Below the pieces are notes generated by a model that saw nothing but the letters and a program-made list of their open reading frames with translations, did not search any database and was not told the DNA's origin. This document shows positions 7,116 to 9,085 of a DNA stretch of 9,085 nucleotides, one piece after another. The number at the start of each line of letters is the position of its first letter. Position 1 is the stretch's first letter. The translations under genes and the position numbers were made by a program. Source of the stretch: Candidatus Cloacimonadota bacterium (GTDB taxonomy: Bacteria > Cloacimonadota > Cloacimonadia > Cloacimonadales > TCS61); NCBI GenBank assembly GCA_030668345.1, contig DAOUUD010000062.1:1-9085 (forward strand). The letters are read 5' to 3'.

Positions 7116-8078
7116 GGATTTACCGGCACTGCCGGTAATTTGAACTAATTGTTCTACAGCTTCCTGCATAGCTTCTTCACCTTTGATGATCCACTTACGC
7201 GGATCGAAACGTTTTTTATCGGGAGTATAATCATCATCTGAAACTGCATCCGGTTTCACGATAGAATCTTTTTCCTTTTCCCAGTAAGCTTGGGTAGCAG
7301 CGGCAAATTCCATCTGATAGCGCGTATCTTTATTGATCTTCACTACACCGTTCTTGATGGCATCTATCTGCTGAAGTGCAGTTAAACCGGAAGCTCCGTG
7401 CAGCACAATACCGGTTTCCACGTTGTTGGCAATCAATAAATCATCGATCTCTTTGATAAGATCAAGTTTGAGGGATACTTTTGAACCTTTTGTGACACCG
7501 TGATTCGTTCCCACAGAGGCAGCAAAGAGATCTACATTAGTTTTCTTCACATATTCCAGAGCTTCTTCGGGTTTGGTGTAGAGTTCGGTATCAGAAACTA
7601 TCTCATCTTCGGTACCTTTGATGTAACCGATCTCACCTTCTACCAGAACGCCATATTTGTGAGCCACTTTAACCACTTCCGTAGAAATGCGGATGTTCTC
7701 TTCAAATTCTTCTTTGGAAGCATCTATCATTACAGAAGAGACCAGGTCGTTTTCAATACAATAAACCACAAAATCGAAATAGTCGGGAGTGGCATGATCT
7801 ATATGCAAACCTACGCCGGAATTTTTGAACTGCTGCGATAATATCTTAATGATGGAAGAAATCAATTGTGCTCCAATATTTATATCTTTGCTGGCACCGG
7901 TTGCAAATTTCACAGCACCGGAACTCATCTGTAATAAACCATCAGACCGTTGGGCATCATAACCGTATAAAACACCTCTAACAGCGGCATCGAAAACAAC
8001 ATTGGAAGCCACGATCCCGAAACGTTCTTTTTTTGCTTTCAGGAAAACTTCTTTTAATTTTTCTCCATTATAAAACAT
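7104..8078 (-). CDS. fba: Class II (metal-dependent) fructose-bisphosphate aldolase
   Basis: 324 residues. It cleaves fructose 1,6-bisphosphate to dihydroxyacetone phosphate and glyceraldehyde 3-phosphate, or runs in reverse, in the cytoplasm. Class II landmarks are in order: LHIDHA at 91-96, with Asp94 as likely catalytic acid/base and His95 as a zinc ligand; VEGEIGYIKG at 146-155, with acidic Glu147/Glu149; GTNHG at 190-194, with zinc ligand His193; LHGASGL at 226-232, with zinc ligand His227; and KINKDTRYQ at 247-255, matching the usual NIDTD substrate loop. The C-terminal FDPRKW (291-296) is typical of longer class II enzymes. HIDHA in place of HLDHG, and NKDTR in place of NIDTD, make it a somewhat divergent branch. 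A related class II aldolase acting on tagatose bisphosphate is possible, but the GAPDH gene next door favours glycolysis. AAGGAGG at 8084-8090, 5 nt before the ATG, fixes the start. Confidence 0.93.
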   Translation of the reverse strand: MFYNGEKLKEVFLKAKKERFGIVASNVVFDAAVRGVLYGYDAQRSDGLLQMSSGAVKFATGASKDINIGAQLISSIIKILSQQFKNSGVGLHIDHATPDYFDFVVYCIENDLVSSVMIDASKEEFEENIRISTEVVKVAHKYGVLVEGEIGYIKGTEDEIVSDTELYTKPEEALEYVKKTNVDLFAASVGTNHGVTKGSKVSLKLDLIKEIDDLLIANNVETGIVLHGASGLTALQQIDAIKNGVVKINKDTRYQMEFAAATQAYWEKEKDSIVKPDAVSDDDYTPDKKRFDPRKWIIKGEEAMQEAVEQLVQITGSAGKSILL

Positions 8079-8127
8079 AGTTTCCTCCTTGAAAGATTAG
8101 GATTATGAATCTGTTCTCTTCTGAGTT

Positions 8128-9085
8128 TTATTCATCTGTGTCTTCCGATTCAAAATTCTCGATTATGTCGCTTTTACCTTCCAGTTCGGAGATCATGAAT
8201 TGCGCGGATTCGTGCAAGTCGGCTGCAGGGAATTTTTCCAGGAATTCGTTAAATATTTTAATGGCGTTATCCTTGTCTTTTAATTCTTCCGCATACAGGA
8301 AAGCTTTCATGAACGTAGCTTTGTAGTCGTCACTGTTGTTCTGGTAATGTTTAATTATTTCATCATAATAGAAGATCGCATCTGTGAATCTTCTTCTTTT
8401 CTGGGCATCTTCTGCTTTGTTGAAATATTCTTCTGCCGTAAGGATCACGATCAATTTATCTGTATACTTTTTCATATGATATTTTTCCTGCAACTCTGCA
8501 TTAGTCTGGTCGAATAGTTGTTTGGAAAGGTCTTTCATCATTGTAGATTGAATTTTACCTTTTATCTCTTCGAAAGGCGTGGGAATTGCGATGTTATCTT
8601 CCAGGATATTAAAGAAGACAAAAATACCTTTGGAATTTTCAAATATCTTGCTGAGTTTGTCGGGCTTGGTTTTCCATACCATATCAGAGTAAACTTCATC
8701 TTTGCCGATACCGGGGATAATGTCGTTCTTGTAAATGTGATCCAGAATACCATCTTTGGCTTTATATTCCGAATGCTCTTCGATAAGTTGTTTCAGGGCT
8801 TCTTCGTTGTTCTTTTTATAGTATTTCTTTACCAGTTTCATCATTTTTTTGGCAGTATCTTTGGATGTAAAACCGAATGTCTGGATCTTTCGATAAGGCT
8901 TAGTACTGAATTTTTCTATGTTGTCATTATAAAATTCCTGTGCGTTTTCATCACTGTTGTCGATGGCATCTACAACCAATATGTTGTAAACAGTTCGCAT
9001 CATCATATTACGTTTGATCTGTTCCACAATTTCCTGGATAGCTTCATTTTTATCGAACCCGTTTTCAATCGCATCTTTATAAAAA
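8128..9085 (-). CDS. SurA/parvulin-like peptidyl-prolyl isomerase with TPR-like C-terminus, N-terminus outside the window
   Basis: 318 residues are visible and the frame stays open to the window edge, so the start lies upstream; the in-frame GTG at 9027 is internal. Residues 1-60 are helical (NEAIQEIVEQIKRNMMMR..., then FYNDNIEKFS), as in the segment before a parvulin domain in SurA/PrsA proteins. About 62-165 looks like a diverged PPIC-type rotamase domain: a strand (RKIQTFGF), helices with many Lys and Ala, DGILDHI, GIGKDEVYSDMVWK, and a closing strand (GIFVFFNILE). The helix EEIKGKIQSTMMKDLSKQLF matches the helix after this domain. About 216-290 has two TPR-like helix pairs (AEEYFNKAEDAQKRRRFTDAIFYYDEII; ATFMKAFLYAEELKDKDNAIKIFNEFLEKFP), and the tail is acidic. 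Such proteins usually assist folding of exported proteins in the periplasm; a signal peptide cannot be checked here. The aldolase follows after 49 bp in which I see no promoter or terminator. Confidence 0.65.
   Translation of the reverse strand, partial: FYKDAIENGFDKNEAIQEIVEQIKRNMMMRTVYNILVVDAIDNSDENAQEFYNDNIEKFSTKPYRKIQTFGFTSKDTAKKMMKLVKKYYKKNNEEALKQLIEEHSEYKAKDGILDHIYKNDIIPGIGKDEVYSDMVWKTKPDKLSKIFENSKGIFVFFNILEDNIAIPTPFEEIKGKIQSTMMKDLSKQLFDQTNAELQEKYHMKKYTDKLIVILTAEEYFNKAEDAQKRRRFTDAIFYYDEIIKHYQNNSDDYKATFMKAFLYAEELKDKDNAIKIFNEFLEKFPAADLHESAQFMISELEGKSDIIENFESEDTDE

Noticed and set aside
7500..7841. Plus-strand open frame of 113 codons
   Set aside because: It is antisense to the conserved aldolase core and has no domain of its own.
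9025..9027. GTG at 9027 as the start of the isomerase gene
   Set aside because: The same frame stays open for 19 more codons to the window edge, encoding helix-forming sequence (DKNEAIQEI), and there is no Shine-Dalgarno sequence before the GTG. The gene almost certainly starts outside the window.
1..9085. tRNA, rRNA, CRISPR array, insertion sequence or attachment site
   Set aside because: I saw no cloverleaf-like element, regularly spaced direct repeats, transposase or terminal repeats. Nearly all of the window is accounted for by six genes.

Overview
This is an AT-rich bacterial window in which every gene I can support lies on the minus strand, so transcription runs from position 9085 towards 1. 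Two secreted proteins end in a conserved C-terminal module (YPNPFNP, then GQL(I/V)KTL, then SSGIY.YK and a lysine-rich end). This FlgD-Ig-like, 'type A' sorting domain is typical of type IX secretion cargo in the FCB bacteria. Together with secreted proteins built from C10 protease, cleaved-adhesin-like and FN3 domains, it suggests an FCB-group bacterium. Candidatus Cloacimonadota or a relative is my best guess, but that is inferred from protein style, not from a marker gene.

Layout in transcription order: (1) 9085-8128, the C-terminal part of a SurA/parvulin-like peptidyl-prolyl isomerase with a TPR-like tail, its start lying outside the window; (2) 8078-7104, a class II fructose-bisphosphate aldolase; (3) 7084-6086, a type I glyceraldehyde-3-phosphate dehydrogenase; (4) 6046-3725, a large secreted beta-rich protein without a visible catalytic domain; (5) a 143-bp spacer with a possible promoter and inverted repeats; (6) 3581-1128, a secreted C10 (streptopain-like) cysteine protease; (7) 1109-1, the N-terminal part of a secreted S8 subtilisin-like serine protease, cut by the window edge before its catalytic Ser.

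The gaps are 49, 19, 39, 143 and 18 bp, so there are probably two transcription units. One is isomerase-aldolase-GAPDH, with the secreted protein possibly read through at its end. The other is C10 protease-S8 protease, probably started from the 143-bp spacer. Aldolase and GAPDH catalyse nearby steps of glycolysis/gluconeogenesis. The downstream genes look like an extracellular protein-degradation and surface/adhesion set that shares one export and anchoring route. The C10 and S8 genes have an identical 19-nt stretch spanning their start codons. I saw no tRNA, rRNA, CRISPR array, insertion sequence or convincing U-tract terminator, and no clear evidence of a wholly new system. The most interesting points are the two-class protease pair, the beta module shared ahead of the sorting domain, and small hairpins placed on stop and start codons.
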